This document shows positions 1-8,499 of a DNA stretch of 64,000 nt, piece after piece. Source of the stretch: Prevotella veroralis DSM 19559 = JCM 6290 (GTDB taxonomy: Bacteria; Bacteroidota; Bacteroidia; Bacteroidales; Bacteroidaceae). Position 1 is the first letter of the stretch; every line of letters starts with the position of its first letter. The stretch covers positions 372,001-436,000 of the forward strand of contig NZ_KB898325.1 of the NCBI RefSeq assembly GCF_000377625.1, given 5' to 3'. The position numbers were made by a program, and so were the translations under genes. The notes under the pieces were generated by a model. That model was given only the letters and a program-made list of their open reading frames with translations. It was not told the origin of the DNA and made no database searches.

Positions 1-350
1 ACATACGGGTGGGAATCTTCAGGCAAAGTCCATTCAACGGAATCACCATTATTATTTTCAGTCAGTAATTCTGTAATCTCACCTTTCAGAATTTCATTCA
101 GTTCGCTTGTAGAAACATATTTATCTCTGGCTACTCGTTCTTCAATTCGATGGATGATTTTAATCGTTGTGTCCACACCAACATCCGAAGAGACTAGTAT
201 CTCTTCCAGATTATCAAGCACCTCATCATCAACTTTCGACTTACCGGCTACGGCACGAGTTAGTTTAGTGAAAACATTTTGCTTTGTCTTCTCTAATCCT
301 TTATCAAGTGTTTCTTTTTTCTTCTTGCTGAATAAACCAAATAATCCCAT
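1..350 (-). CDS. ftsY: Signal recognition particle receptor FtsY, N-terminal part
   Basis: Partial: the gene runs off the left edge, so only about 116 N-terminal residues are visible. The protein begins MGLFGLFSKKKKETLDKGLEKT and continues through an NVFTKL...VDDEVLDNLEEILVSSDVG stretch, which is the start of the four-helix N domain of SRP-type GTPases. FtsY docks the signal recognition particle with its nascent membrane-protein cargo at the inner membrane. The GTPase G domain lies outside the window. The start is the ATG at 348-350, about 25 bases downstream of a -7 box. Unlike many FtsY proteins there is no long acidic N-terminal extension, which is usual in Bacteroidetes. Confidence 0.9.
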   Translation of the reverse strand, partial: MGLFGLFSKKKKETLDKGLEKTKQNVFTKLTRAVAGKSKVDDEVLDNLEEILVSSDVGVDTTIKIIHRIEERVARDKYVSTSELNEILKGEITELLTENNNGDSVEWTLPEDSHPY

Positions 351-374
351 ACGTAATTAGCTAATTTGATGTTG

Positions 375-382
375 CAAAGATA
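375..382 (-). promoter_or_regulatory. Promoter -7 box of ftsY
   Basis: TATCTTTG on the minus strand matches the Bacteroidetes -7 consensus TAnnTTTG and lies 25 bases before the ftsY start codon. Confidence 0.6.
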
Positions 383-756
383 ATAAAAAAATGAGGAACA
401 AGCAAATTAATTCAATGGATGGAAGATTATAACCCATTATGTTACAGGATCGACACAAGGCTGTATGGGCACGACTTTTACTAATATAACGAGTAAAGGG
501 AATAACAGAAACTGACGGAATCATCCGCTCAAAGAGAGAATATATTACAATAAATAAATAGATATCTAACCAGAAGCGAGCGAAAAAGAACAAAGAAAAC
601 CGACGAAAGGTGCTACCTAATTTTGTAATAGAATATTGTCATTTTTGACACTTATAATTGCGATATTTTCACCAAGGCTTAGTTCGCCCTCAAATATGCG
701 ATTTTTGAGCACGTTTTGATAACACTTATAAATCACTGATAACCAATCATTTACAA
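383..756. other. Gene-free stretch left of a repeat array
   Basis: No convincing gene. Two minus-strand ORFs (78 and 61 codons) cross it, but they have no family features and low-complexity composition, and one runs into the tandem array. The part from about 630 to 756 has the look of a dispersed intergenic repeat, but no second copy is present in this window. Confidence 0.4.
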
Positions 757-910
757 AATTAGTACTAACTTTATGAACAAAAAGTACCATCATTTTAGGC
801 AAAAATAGCCTACTTTTCGCATAAAACGTAGCTACTTTTCAAGAAAAAAGTACTATCGTGTTGATGAAAAAGTACTATCGTGTTGGGTAAAAAGTACTAT
901 CATTTTCAGA
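757..910. repeat. 22-bp period tandem array 1
   Basis: Seven units follow each other with exact 22-bp spacing, starting at 757, 779, 801, 823, 845, 867 and 889. The last three and the second begin AAAAAGTACyATC. The third and fourth are diverged (AAAATAGCCTACTTTT, AAAACGTAGCTACTTTT) but keep the phase. It lies between ftsY and the MFS gene, both on the minus strand. Confidence 0.75.
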
Positions 911-1039
911 AAATCACTAATTCTTTTCGATTTCCTTGATAGAACTCGTACTAAAACACGCTATAATAAAAAAAAATAATGTAAATACTTTTCTGGATAA
1001 ATCCAATAGCGCAAAACCCAAAAGATAAGGCGAATTGCC

Positions 1040-2215
1040 CTATCTGTTCTTATGTTTTACGTACCAATTATGCACAAACATCGTATAGAATATGAGACTT
1101 ATGGCAAGCGCAATGAGGCAAGTCCATAAAACCAATGTCCTTTCACAAGAAAGCATAGCATAAGATGCCACAAGTCCTAAACCAATTCCTGTCTCCCATG
1201 ATAAGAGGAAAGTGCTTTGACTAGTTCCGCGTTGGCAATGCCCAGCTAGTTTGATAAAAAATAATAGGAATCTACTACCTATAATTCCTACTCCGAATCC
1301 CGTAAGCACAGGAACAATATAAGAAACACTCGACTGGTTTCTTGTAAGCATTAATAGGACTGCTCCGCCCATAAATAACATTCCTGTCACCGCCTCACTA
1401 CGTAAGTCGGCATTACTGAATGCAAATCGTTCGGCTATCAAGGCAAAAATAAAACCGAGCATGACGAATCCATAAAATCTTGGACTCTGCTCAATAGTCA
1501 GTAATAAGCCAACAACGAATGTGATAAGCATCGTATTGATGAACAACCAATGACTTCCCTTCAATAGGAATCTGTCGAAAGAAAATTTGCATAAGTCTTC
1601 ACTTGGTAGTCTAAAGGGAAAACCAATAAAGCTAACAAGAAGAAAAGATAACAAAATGCAGCCGCATGACAAAAGCAATACCGAACCGAAATTCATGTAT
1701 TGATAAACCAATAATCCCGACAAAGGTCCTAAGGCTAAAGCAAATCTTCCGAACCATGTAACAGTATAATTCGCTTCTGTTCGGTGTACAGCTTCTACGT
1801 CGTCAATTACGAGTGTGCTCAACAAAACTAATTGCGATAATCCGTAAAATGCCCCTTGTATGAATCGCAAGCCAACAAGAATAGTATAATCGATATTAAG
1901 ATTTTGCTTTGTCGCTAGGTAATATGAGAAGCCAGTAACAGCCAAAAGCAATAACGTGGATATCAAGAACACCATCTTCCTACGATAGCGTTGCACGAGA
2001 TAAGCGGAGATATTACCAAAAAGATATATTCCGACAAAGAAAACACCCAATACTATTGCCATTTGCGACATAGTGTACCCGTCGTTTTTTAATTGCATTG
2101 GAATGATAGGGATTAACATATATGTCGACATTACTAGCAAAAGATTTGAAATTGCTAATGTCCAGAAATGCTTATCCCATAAGCGTACATGAATCGGGGT
2201 ATTCTGAGTGTCCAT
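1040..2215 (-). CDS. MFS transporter
   Basis: A 391-residue major facilitator superfamily permease with about 12 hydrophobic segments and the basic cytoplasmic loop after TM2 (AYLVQRYRRK, residues ~71-80) that corresponds to MFS motif A. It sits in the inner membrane. The substrate cannot be read from the sequence. It starts 49 bases downstream of the panB stop on the same strand and has no clear promoter of its own, so it may be the second gene of a panB transcript. A pantothenate-pathway link is only positional. The class is certain and the substrate unknown. Confidence 0.8.
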   Translation of the reverse strand: MDTQNTPIHVRLWDKHFWTLAISNLLLVMSTYMLIPIIPMQLKNDGYTMSQMAIVLGVFFVGIYLFGNISAYLVQRYRRKMVFLISTLLLLAVTGFSYYLATKQNLNIDYTILVGLRFIQGAFYGLSQLVLLSTLVIDDVEAVHRTEANYTVTWFGRFALALGPLSGLLVYQYMNFGSVLLLSCGCILLSFLLVSFIGFPFRLPSEDLCKFSFDRFLLKGSHWLFINTMLITFVVGLLLTIEQSPRFYGFVMLGFIFALIAERFAFSNADLRSEAVTGMLFMGGAVLLMLTRNQSSVSYIVPVLTGFGVGIIGSRFLLFFIKLAGHCQRGTSQSTFLLSWETGIGLGLVASYAMLSCERTLVLWTCLIALAISLIFYTMFVHNWYVKHKNR

Positions 2216-2264
2216 AATATCTATCTTTTATATAAATCAAGCTTTGTCGAATCTTGTGAATCGC

Positions 2265-3083
2265 TTAATAAGATTCTTCAACTGAAGGGAAAGATTTCTC
2301 TTTCACACACTTAATATATTCTTGTACGCCTTCTGTCATACACTGATTCACATTGGCAAAATGACGTAAGAACTTAGGTTTAAAGCCTTGCGTCATACCG
2401 AGAGCATCAGCATATACAAGCACTTGACCATCCGTCTCATTACCTGCACCAATACCGATAGTAGCAGCTTTCACCATTGATGTTACCTTCGAAGCCAAAG
2501 CTGATGGGACTTTCTCAAGCGTAATACCACTAACGCCTGCAGCGTCTAGTGCTAAAGCATCGTCGATTAGCTTCTTAGCTTCAGAATCCTCCTTAGCGCG
2601 AAGTCCATAACCACCGAACTTATGGATACTTTGTGGTGTTAATCCCAAATGCCCTATAACAGGGATTCCTGCATCAATAATACCTTTGACGGTATGGACT
2701 ATCTCTCTTCCGCCTTCCATCTTAACCGCTCCAGCCCCGGTTTCCTTAATTATTCGAATAGCGTTACGTATGCCCTCCTCACGGCTTACTTGGTAAGAGC
2801 CAAACGGCATATCACATACAACAAGGCAACGTTGGCAGGCTCGAACAACGGCACGTGCGTGATAGATCATTTGTTCTACTGTAATTGGAGTTGTATCCAT
2901 GTTCCCAGCTATAACATTAGAAGCCGAATCGCCAACGAGAATACTGTCTATACCAGCAGCATCAATGATTCCTGCTGTTGTGAAATCATAGGCTGTCATT
3001 TGTGTAATCTTTTCTCCGGCAGCCTTCATTTCTAATAATGTTTTCGCTGTTACCTTTTTCTTATCGGTTGTTAAATATCCCAT
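2265..3083 (-). CDS. panB: 3-methyl-2-oxobutanoate hydroxymethyltransferase
   Basis: PanB transfers a hydroxymethyl group from 5,10-methylene-tetrahydrofolate to alpha-ketoisovalerate, giving ketopantoate, the first committed step of pantothenate and coenzyme A synthesis. At 272 residues it has the usual length. Family motifs are visible in order: the Mg-binding loop SILVGDSASNV (~47-57), GAGAVKMEGG (~116-125), GHLGLTPQS (~144-152) and the catalytic-loop region GIGAGNETDGQVLVYAD (~212-228). The protein is cytosolic. A -7 box at 3118-3125 gives it a promoter separate from the HAD gene upstream. No panC or panD is in the window. Confidence 0.95.
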   Translation of the reverse strand: MGYLTTDKKKVTAKTLLEMKAAGEKITQMTAYDFTTAGIIDAAGIDSILVGDSASNVIAGNMDTTPITVEQMIYHARAVVRACQRCLVVCDMPFGSYQVSREEGIRNAIRIIKETGAGAVKMEGGREIVHTVKGIIDAGIPVIGHLGLTPQSIHKFGGYGLRAKEDSEAKKLIDDALALDAAGVSGITLEKVPSALASKVTSMVKAATIGIGAGNETDGQVLVYADALGMTQGFKPKFLRHFANVNQCMTEGVQEYIKCVKEKSFPSVEESY

Positions 3084-3117
3084 GTCCCCTTCTTACCTTA
3101 TTTTGGATTTGTGGGTG

Positions 3118-3125
3118 CAAAGGTA
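3118..3125 (-). promoter_or_regulatory. Promoter -7 box of panB
   Basis: TACCTTTG on the minus strand, 35 bases before the panB ATG and within the short gap after the HAD gene. Confidence 0.6.
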
Positions 3126-3132
3126 CTCGTTT

Positions 3133-3756
3133 TTAGTTATTTGACAAAGTAAAACCTATATAATTGCTAATAACTTCATCTGTGTATTTTTTGATTTCAG
3201 CTATTGAATTTGTCGTAGCTAAGCCTATAACACGAGCGCCAGAGGCTAGTCCGGAACGCAAGCCATTGAAGCTATCTTCAAAAACGACACACTCATTAGC
3301 CAGAACCTCAAAGCGTGCTGCTGCTTTAAGATAACAATCTGGTGAAGGCTTACTTTCTGCAAAGTCTTCTGCTGTTAAGATAGCGTCAAAATATGATTGG
3401 AATTCTGGATGTTTACGATAAACATTCTGCATCTTCTCTAGGTTTGAACTCGTAACGACGGCAGTCTTTATACTTTTGTTCTTCAAGTCTTTAACGAAAG
3501 ACTCAAAGCCATCAACATAATTAAAAGGCATGTTCTGTTCAAATTCATTCAACTTTTGTGTTATTTCCTCTTGCTTTTTCTCTTCTCCTGCAAAATACTT
3601 ATCATATATTTGAACCAAGGTTTGACCTTTAATGATATATTCAAAATTGGGAATCTCTGGACAATACTCCTCTTTCATACCACACCAAAACGAGGTATAT
3701 AATGACTCTGTCTCAAACACTACACCATCTAAATCAAACAAACATGCTTTTATCAT
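3133..3756 (-). CDS. HAD-superfamily phosphatase / phosphoglucomutase-like
   Basis: A 207-residue haloacid dehalogenase-type hydrolase of the beta-phosphoglucomutase-like subfamily. Motif I is LFDLDGVVFETE (residues 7-18) with nucleophile Asp8 and acid/base Asp10. A helical cap follows, then motif II TSSN (~102-105), the motif III lysine in SKPSPDCY (~135-142) and motif IV VVFEDSFNG (~157-165). Such enzymes act on small sugar phosphates in the cytosol; the substrate here is unknown. It is divergent from rsmG and shares a palindromic promoter region with it. Confidence 0.85.
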   Translation of the reverse strand: MIKACLFDLDGVVFETESLYTSFWCGMKEEYCPEIPNFEYIIKGQTLVQIYDKYFAGEEKKQEEITQKLNEFEQNMPFNYVDGFESFVKDLKNKSIKTAVVTSSNLEKMQNVYRKHPEFQSYFDAILTAEDFAESKPSPDCYLKAAARFEVLANECVVFEDSFNGLRSGLASGARVIGLATTNSIAEIKKYTDEVISNYIGFTLSNN

Positions 3757-3785
3757 TCTTTCTCCTTATTATATATTATAACAAT

Positions 3786-3816
3786 GCAAAGTTACGAAAA
3801 GTTTTTGTAACTTTGC
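3786..3816. promoter_or_regulatory. Palindromic divergent promoter, HAD gene / rsmG
   Basis: GCAAAGTTAC (3786-3795) and GTAACTTTGC (3807-3816) are perfect inverted 10-bp arms around an 11-bp spacer. Each arm is a complete -7 box (TAACTTTG): the left serves the minus-strand HAD gene and the right serves rsmG. The right box places transcription start near 3822. Confidence 0.65.
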
Positions 3817-3891
3817 TTTCGCTAATTGATAATTAGGATGTGTACAATCGCTGATTATCAGTATTTTTCACAGCATACAATAATAAAGGAA

Positions 3892-4515
3892 ATGATAGAT
3901 ATTATTAAGAAATACTTCCCTAATCTCACAGCAGAACAGGAAGAACAATTTAATGCGCTTAATGCCTTATATCACGAATGGAATGCGAAGATTAACGTTA
4001 TCTCCCGTAAGGATATTGATAATCTTTATGAACATCATGTTCTTCATTCGCTCGCTATCGCAAAGTTTATAAAGTTTTATGAAGGAACTAATGTCTTAGA
4101 CTTTGGAACAGGAGGTGGTTTTCCCGGTATTCCTCTTGCGATTCTCTTTCCAGAAGCTAACTTTAAGCTCATTGATGGTACCGGAAAGAAGGTACGGGTA
4201 GCACAAGAAGTGGCAACAGCAATTGGACTTACGAATATTCTCCCTGCGCATTTGCGAGGAGAAGAAGAGAAAGGTAAATTCGACTTTATCGTTTCGCGTG
4301 CTGTCATGCCACTTCCTGACTTGATGAAGATTGTAAAAAAGAATATTGCATGTGATCAGCATAATGTTCTACCTAATGGAGTGATTGTTCTTAAAGGTGG
4401 TAATCTTGATGAAGAGCTGAAGCCTTATAAGAATATAGCTGAGAAGACAGAGATCTCACAATGGTTTGATGAAGAATGGTTTAAGGGGAAATACCTTATC
4501 TATGTACCTGGATAA
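3892..4515 (+). CDS. rsmG: 16S rRNA (guanine527-N7) methyltransferase RsmG
   Basis: RsmG (GidB) methylates N7 of G527 in 16S rRNA using S-adenosylmethionine; its loss is known to give low-level streptomycin resistance. I chose the ATG at 3892 (MIDIIKKYFPNLT, 207 residues). The longer reading frame opens at a TTG only a few bases after the predicted transcription start, and family members begin near this point. Motifs: YHEWNAKINVISRKD (~25-39), the SAM-binding loop VLDFGTGGGFPGIPLAI (~66-82) and FDFIVSRAV (~125-133). It is followed by the MBL hydrolase and ruvC on the same strand. Confidence 0.93.
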   Translation: MIDIIKKYFPNLTAEQEEQFNALNALYHEWNAKINVISRKDIDNLYEHHVLHSLAIAKFIKFYEGTNVLDFGTGGGFPGIPLAILFPEANFKLIDGTGKKVRVAQEVATAIGLTNILPAHLRGEEEKGKFDFIVSRAVMPLPDLMKIVKKNIACDQHNVLPNGVIVLKGGNLDEELKPYKNIAEKTEISQWFDEEWFKGKYLIYVPG

Positions 4516-4569
4516 GTAGAATAGTAAGCTTATCCAAACGAATTTATCAAACAAATAACATCAAAAGTA

Positions 4570-5214
4570 ATGCTAAAGATCCAGACATTTGAGGTGAATC
4601 CTCTACACGAGAATTGTTATGTTGTCAGTGACGACACTAAGGAATGTGTAATCATTGATTGCGGTGCATTCACAGAAAGTGAACAAGAAGCGATAATCAC
4701 ATATATAAATAAGAATGGCTTAAAGCCTGTTCATAATCTTGGTACGCACGGACACTTAGACCATCATTTCGGTGATGCTGCAATTCTATCTGCGTTTAAC
4801 TTATTGCCAGAAGTTTCCGATGGTGATGAAGTACTCATGCAGCATTCGAAAGAAGCCGCTTTGCAAATGCTTGGTATGGATTTGAACATCGACTTACCAG
4901 CTGGCAAATTAAGGCTCACAGAAAATAACACAATTTCCTTTGGCTCGCACACACTTAGAATTATCCGTACACCAGGTCACTCACGTGGTTCTGTTTCATT
5001 CTATTGTGCTGAAGAGAATGTCCTCTTCACTGGTGACACTCTCTTCAAAGGAAGTATCGGAAGGACTGACTTCCCGGGAGGAAGTATGTTCCAGATAATC
5101 AGCAGTCTGAGAGAACTCGCACAATTACCCGATACTACGATTGTATATCCTGGACATGGACCGCAAACATCTATTGGCTTTGAACTTGCCCATAATCCAT
5201 ATATGGACAGATAA
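4570..5214 (+). CDS. MBL-fold metallo-hydrolase (glyoxalase II-like)
   Basis: A 214-residue metallo-beta-lactamase-fold hydrolase. The metal-binding HxHxDH motif is GTHGHLDHH (residues 58-66). Further ligands are in TPGHSRGSV (~137-145) and FTGDTLFKGSIGRTD (~157-171), and a final histidine in YPGHG (~196-200). This layout is that of short glyoxalase II-like proteins that hydrolyse thioesters, but it is shorter than true GloB and lacks its C-terminal substrate domain. The reaction is therefore not assigned. It stands between rsmG and ruvC with short gaps, probably in one transcript. Confidence 0.85.
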   Translation: MLKIQTFEVNPLHENCYVVSDDTKECVIIDCGAFTESEQEAIITYINKNGLKPVHNLGTHGHLDHHFGDAAILSAFNLLPEVSDGDEVLMQHSKEAALQMLGMDLNIDLPAGKLRLTENNTISFGSHTLRIIRTPGHSRGSVSFYCAEENVLFTGDTLFKGSIGRTDFPGGSMFQIISSLRELAQLPDTTIVYPGHGPQTSIGFELAHNPYMDR

Positions 5215-5229
5215 CCCGTATCCCATTAA

Positions 5230-5805
5230 ATGCAAAAGAAAAGCCTTACACCCGAAAAGATACTATTAGGTATAGACCCCGGCACCAATGTTATGGGCTA
5301 TGGAGTATTGCGTGTCCGTGGAAATAAGGTAGAACTCATTGTGATGGGAGTTATCGATATGCGCAGAGAGAAGGATGTTTATCTTCGATTAGGTAAGATC
5401 TTCGATCGTGTCTCTGGTATCATAGAGGAATATCTACCTGACGAATTAGCTATTGAGGCACCTTTCTTTGGCAAGAATGTGCAATCAATGTTAAAGCTCG
5501 GACGTGCTCAAGGCGTTGCTATTGCAGCAGCTATCCATCATGATGTCCCAATACAAGAGTATGCCCCTCTAAAAATTAAAATGGCAATCACAGGTAACGG
5601 CTCTGCTTCTAAAGAGCAAGTTGCTGGTATGTTACAAAAGCTCCTCCACTTACGTGATAATCAAATGCCCCATTTCATGGATGCTACCGATGCTGTTGCG
5701 GCTGCTTATTGCCATTTCTTGCAAATGAGTCGTCCCACAACTGATGCCAAACACTACAGCTCTTGGAAAGATTTTGCGCGTAAGAATATTGATAGAATCA
5801 AATAG
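5230..5805 (+). CDS. ruvC: Crossover junction endodeoxyribonuclease RuvC
   Basis: RuvC is the dimeric resolvase that cuts Holliday junctions after RuvAB branch migration. At 191 residues it is slightly longer than the E. coli enzyme. The RNase H-fold acidic residues are visible: Asp16 in [14 protein letters not shown], Glu75 in [11 protein letters not shown], and the C-terminal pair in [13 protein letters not shown] (~148-160). It starts 15 bases after the MBL gene, so the two are probably co-transcribed. A strong bidirectional hairpin downstream separates it from rho. No ruvA or ruvB is nearby. Confidence 0.95.
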   Translation: MQKKSLTPEKILLGIDPGTNVMGYGVLRVRGNKVELIVMGVIDMRREKDVYLRLGKIFDRVSGIIEEYLPDELAIEAPFFGKNVQSMLKLGRAQGVAIAAAIHHDVPIQEYAPLKIKMAITGNGSASKEQVAGMLQKLLHLRDNQMPHFMDATDAVAAAYCHFLQMSRPTTDAKHYSSWKDFARKNIDRIK

Positions 5806-5835
5806 GATATTAATATAAAGAAGATGGTTGCAATG

Positions 5836-5903
5836 ATATAAGGAAGGCTATTGCCTTTATATAAGGAAGGCAACTGTCTTTATATAAGGAAGACAATAGA
5901 GCA
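5836..5903. repeat. 23-bp tandem array 2
   Basis: Three units start at 5836, 5859 and 5882 (period 23). Each begins ATATAAGGAAGRC, and the first two carry a small dyad (AAGGC...GCCTT). The array lies between the convergent ruvC and rho genes, just before their shared terminator. Confidence 0.7.
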
Positions 5904-5918
5904 TATTAATAAAATAAA

Positions 5919-5960
5919 ATGCCAGTTAGAATGAAATACCTTTTCTATTCTAACTGGCAT
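5919..5960. terminator. Bidirectional terminator, ruvC / rho
   Basis: Perfect 14-bp arms ATGCCAGTTAGAAT (5919-5932) and ATTCTAACTGGCAT (5947-5960) enclose a 14-base loop. T-rich sequence follows on both strands, as expected between convergent genes. Confidence 0.8.
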
Positions 5961-5985
5961 AGTCTTTATAGTTTTTGCTTATTTT

Positions 5986-7941
5986 TTATTCGTTCATAGA
6001 AAGGAGGAATTCTTCATTATTCTTTGTTCGAACCATACGATCATGTATAGAGTTCATGGCCTCTATAGGATTCATATCTGCAATATACTTACGGAGAATC
6101 CACATTCTGTCAAGTGTTGTGCGGTCTTGTAAGAGATCATCACGGCGTGTACTAGAAGCAACGAGATTGACAGCTGGGAAGATGCGCTTGTTACTCAGAC
6201 TACGGTCGAGTTGTAACTCCATATTACCTGTTCCCTTGAATTCCTCAAAGATTACCTCATCCATCTTGGAACCTGTATCTATCAATGCCGTTGCAATAAT
6301 GGTCAATGACCCACCACCTTCTATATTACGAGCTGCACCAAAGAAACGTTTTGGTTTCTGTAATGCGTTAGCATCCACACCACCCGTAAGTACCTTACCC
6401 GATGCTGGTGCAACAGTATTGTAAGCGCGTGCCAATCGTGTGATAGAATCAAGGAAGATTACCACATCATGTCCACATTCAACCATACGTTTCGCTTTCT
6501 CTAAAACAATACCAGCAATCTTTACATGACGCTCTGCCGGTTCATCGAAAGTAGATGCAATAACTTCCGCATTGACAGTTCGTGCCATATCAGTAACTTC
6601 CTCTGGGCGTTCGTCAATGAGTAGCATCATCAGGTAAGCCTCGGGATGATTGGCTGCAATTGCATTCGCAATATCCTTCATCAAGATAGTCTTACCTGTC
6701 TTTGGCTGTGCAACAATCAATGCACGCTGCCCTTTACCTATAGGTGAGAAGAGGTCAACAATACGTGTTGAGAGATTCGTTGTCTTTAGATCATTACAAA
6801 GTGTAAACTTCTCTTCAGGGAAGAGTGGTGTAAGATGCTCAAACGGTATGCGATCACGTACTTCGGCTGGTTTCCTTCCATTAATCATATCAATGCTTGT
6901 TAATGGGAAGTACTTCTCTCCGGCATGTGGAGGACGAACAAAGCATTCTACAACATCACCCGTCTTTAAACCATATTGCTTGATTTGAGTATTCGAAACA
7001 TATACATCATCCGGTGATGAGAGATAATTGTAATCGCTTGAACGCAAGAAACCATAACCATCAGGCATTACTTCCAACACTCCATTAGCCTTTATGATGT
7101 TCGAGAAGTCATAAGCCTCTCCATTATTGACCGCTGGGTTATCATATACCGCAGGAATCGAAGAGCCTTGCATTGGCATTGTTGGCTGGTCAAACATATC
7201 ATAGTTAGGCACAGCTCCTTGATCTTCAACAGGAATATCGACTATAGGGATGAAGTCTGTACCATCGCCAGGGTCTCCAGCCCATACACCATCAGGACTT
7301 ATCTCCGTATTATTGTGTGCATTCACCTTTTCTTGTAGACGAGCCAATAGCTCCCCCTTACTCTCTGCATCTTCCTGTGCAGGACTATCAGAGAAATGGT
7401 CTTCTGGAATAAAATCTTCATCCATTGTATTAGTCGTTGTATCCTCAACTAGAGATTTATCTATCTCCTGATCATTAGACTCCTGTGCCTTAGCCTCTTG
7501 TTCTTGCTTAGCTTTAAGTGCAGCTTCAGCAGCCGCAATAGCCTCAAGCTCTGCCTTTGACTTTCTTCCGCGATGTTTAGGAATAGATGCAAGTATCTCT
7601 TCAGGTGTTCTCTTAGTTTTACTTACGTCTACAGGCGTTTCATCGTCTTTAAAGAGAGAAGTCTGTACATCCCCCGTAGGTTTATTCTTCTGTACATCGA
7701 AATTCTCCCCCTCATCACCATGCACGGAATAGACCCTATCTGTATCTTTTCGTGCAATCCTTGTACGTTTACGTTTTGATTCCATGGGATGAGCAGAACT
7801 AATCTCTTCTGCCTGTCGATCAAGAATAGCATAAACTAGCTTATCCTTGTCATCGCCTTTTGAATAGACGGCACCAGATTCCTGAGCAATAGTCTCAAGC
7901 TCAGAAACATCTTTCTCTAATAGTTCTTCTTTGCTTAACAT
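5986..7941 (-). CDS. rho: Transcription termination factor Rho, with long insertion
   Basis: Rho is a hexameric RNA-dependent ATPase that ends transcription. This protein has 651 residues against about 420 in E. coli. Order: Rho N-terminal helical domain (~1-48), an insertion of about 235 residues rich in Lys/Arg at its start and Asp/Glu/Ala later (~51-285), the OB-type RNA-binding domain ([15 protein letters not shown], ~287-301), Walker A PKTGKT (~413-418), Walker B VIFLD (~494-498), and the Q/R-loop region ([28 protein letters not shown]). Long disordered insertions are known in Bacteroidetes Rho. It has its own -7 box at 8024-8031. Confidence 0.96.
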   Translation of the reverse strand: MLSKEELLEKDVSELETIAQESGAVYSKGDDKDKLVYAILDRQAEEISSAHPMESKRKRTRIARKDTDRVYSVHGDEGENFDVQKNKPTGDVQTSLFKDDETPVDVSKTKRTPEEILASIPKHRGRKSKAELEAIAAAEAALKAKQEQEAKAQESNDQEIDKSLVEDTTTNTMDEDFIPEDHFSDSPAQEDAESKGELLARLQEKVNAHNNTEISPDGVWAGDPGDGTDFIPIVDIPVEDQGAVPNYDMFDQPTMPMQGSSIPAVYDNPAVNNGEAYDFSNIIKANGVLEVMPDGYGFLRSSDYNYLSSPDDVYVSNTQIKQYGLKTGDVVECFVRPPHAGEKYFPLTSIDMINGRKPAEVRDRIPFEHLTPLFPEEKFTLCNDLKTTNLSTRIVDLFSPIGKGQRALIVAQPKTGKTILMKDIANAIAANHPEAYLMMLLIDERPEEVTDMARTVNAEVIASTFDEPAERHVKIAGIVLEKAKRMVECGHDVVIFLDSITRLARAYNTVAPASGKVLTGGVDANALQKPKRFFGAARNIEGGGSLTIIATALIDTGSKMDEVIFEEFKGTGNMELQLDRSLSNKRIFPAVNLVASSTRRDDLLQDRTTLDRMWILRKYIADMNPIEAMNSIHDRMVRTKNNEEFLLSMNE

Positions 7942-8023
7942 ATATGATATATGTAGGAAATTATATCTTATGAATTGTTATGTTTCATAAAGAGAAACAT
8001 CTATAATGTGTCTTTTGTGCTTG

Positions 8024-8031
8024 CAAAGGTA
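8024..8031 (-). promoter_or_regulatory. Promoter -7 box of rho
   Basis: TACCTTTG on the minus strand, about 80 bases before the rho start codon. Confidence 0.55.
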
Positions 8032-8128
8032 TAATAATAATTTGACTCTCACAAGAAAAGCTATCTTTTTTTGCCTTAGTTTTCCTTTTCCTAAGGAGAC
8101 CATTCATGGTTGTTCTAATATTTATGAC

Positions 8129-8418
8129 AGGTTCACCCAGTTTTTCTCACCTGTTTGCGAATCGTTTTCCACCTGTTCCAGCATTCTTTATCACCTGTTC
8201 CCCATTCCTTTCTAACGTGTTGCGCATCATTTATACACGCATATAAAGTTAGTTTCATCGTGATGAGACACTGGTTTCATCACGATGAGACACAAGTTTC
8301 ATCATGGTGAGACTAATAAAAGATACGGATAAAAAAGACGCAAGACGCATGAGAAAGGAATGGGGAACGGGTGATAAAGAATTCGGAAACCTATTAGACA
8401 AAGAGCGCAAACAGGGTT
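8129..8418. repeat. Dispersed inverted-repeat element, copy 1 (three loop units)
   Basis: About 290 bp, closely matching 51892-52158. The outer parts are imperfect inverted repeats of roughly 85 bases; for example CACCTGTTTGCGA near the left end matches the complement of CGCAAACAGGG near the right, and CCATTCCTTTCT matches AGAAAGGAATGG. The centre (8252-8317) holds three 22-bp units, each GTTTCATC..(A/G)TGAGAC. No ORF of note lies inside. It fills the gap between rho and the helicase gene. Confidence 0.8.
8252..8317. repeat. 22-bp array 3 in the loop of element copy 1
   Basis: Units start at 8252, 8274 and 8296, each with the dyad GTTTCATC/GATGAGAC or a one-base variant of it. Confidence 0.75.
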
Positions 8419-8499
8419 CTAAACACATAGTTTCAAGGTTCTATTATGAGATACCCTCAGTCCTATACCGAGGTGTTTAACCTCAATAAGTTATCACGA

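Noticed and set aside
617..802. 61-codon minus-strand frame near array 1
   Set aside because: It overlaps the tandem array, has no promoter and no recognisable protein pattern.
757..910. Tandem arrays considered as CRISPR
   Set aside because: Units are contiguous with no unique spacers of 25-40 bp between conserved repeats, and no cas gene is present.
3826..3891. Upstream TTG start for RsmG
   Set aside because: It lies a few bases after the predicted transcription start and the extra residues are not family-like.
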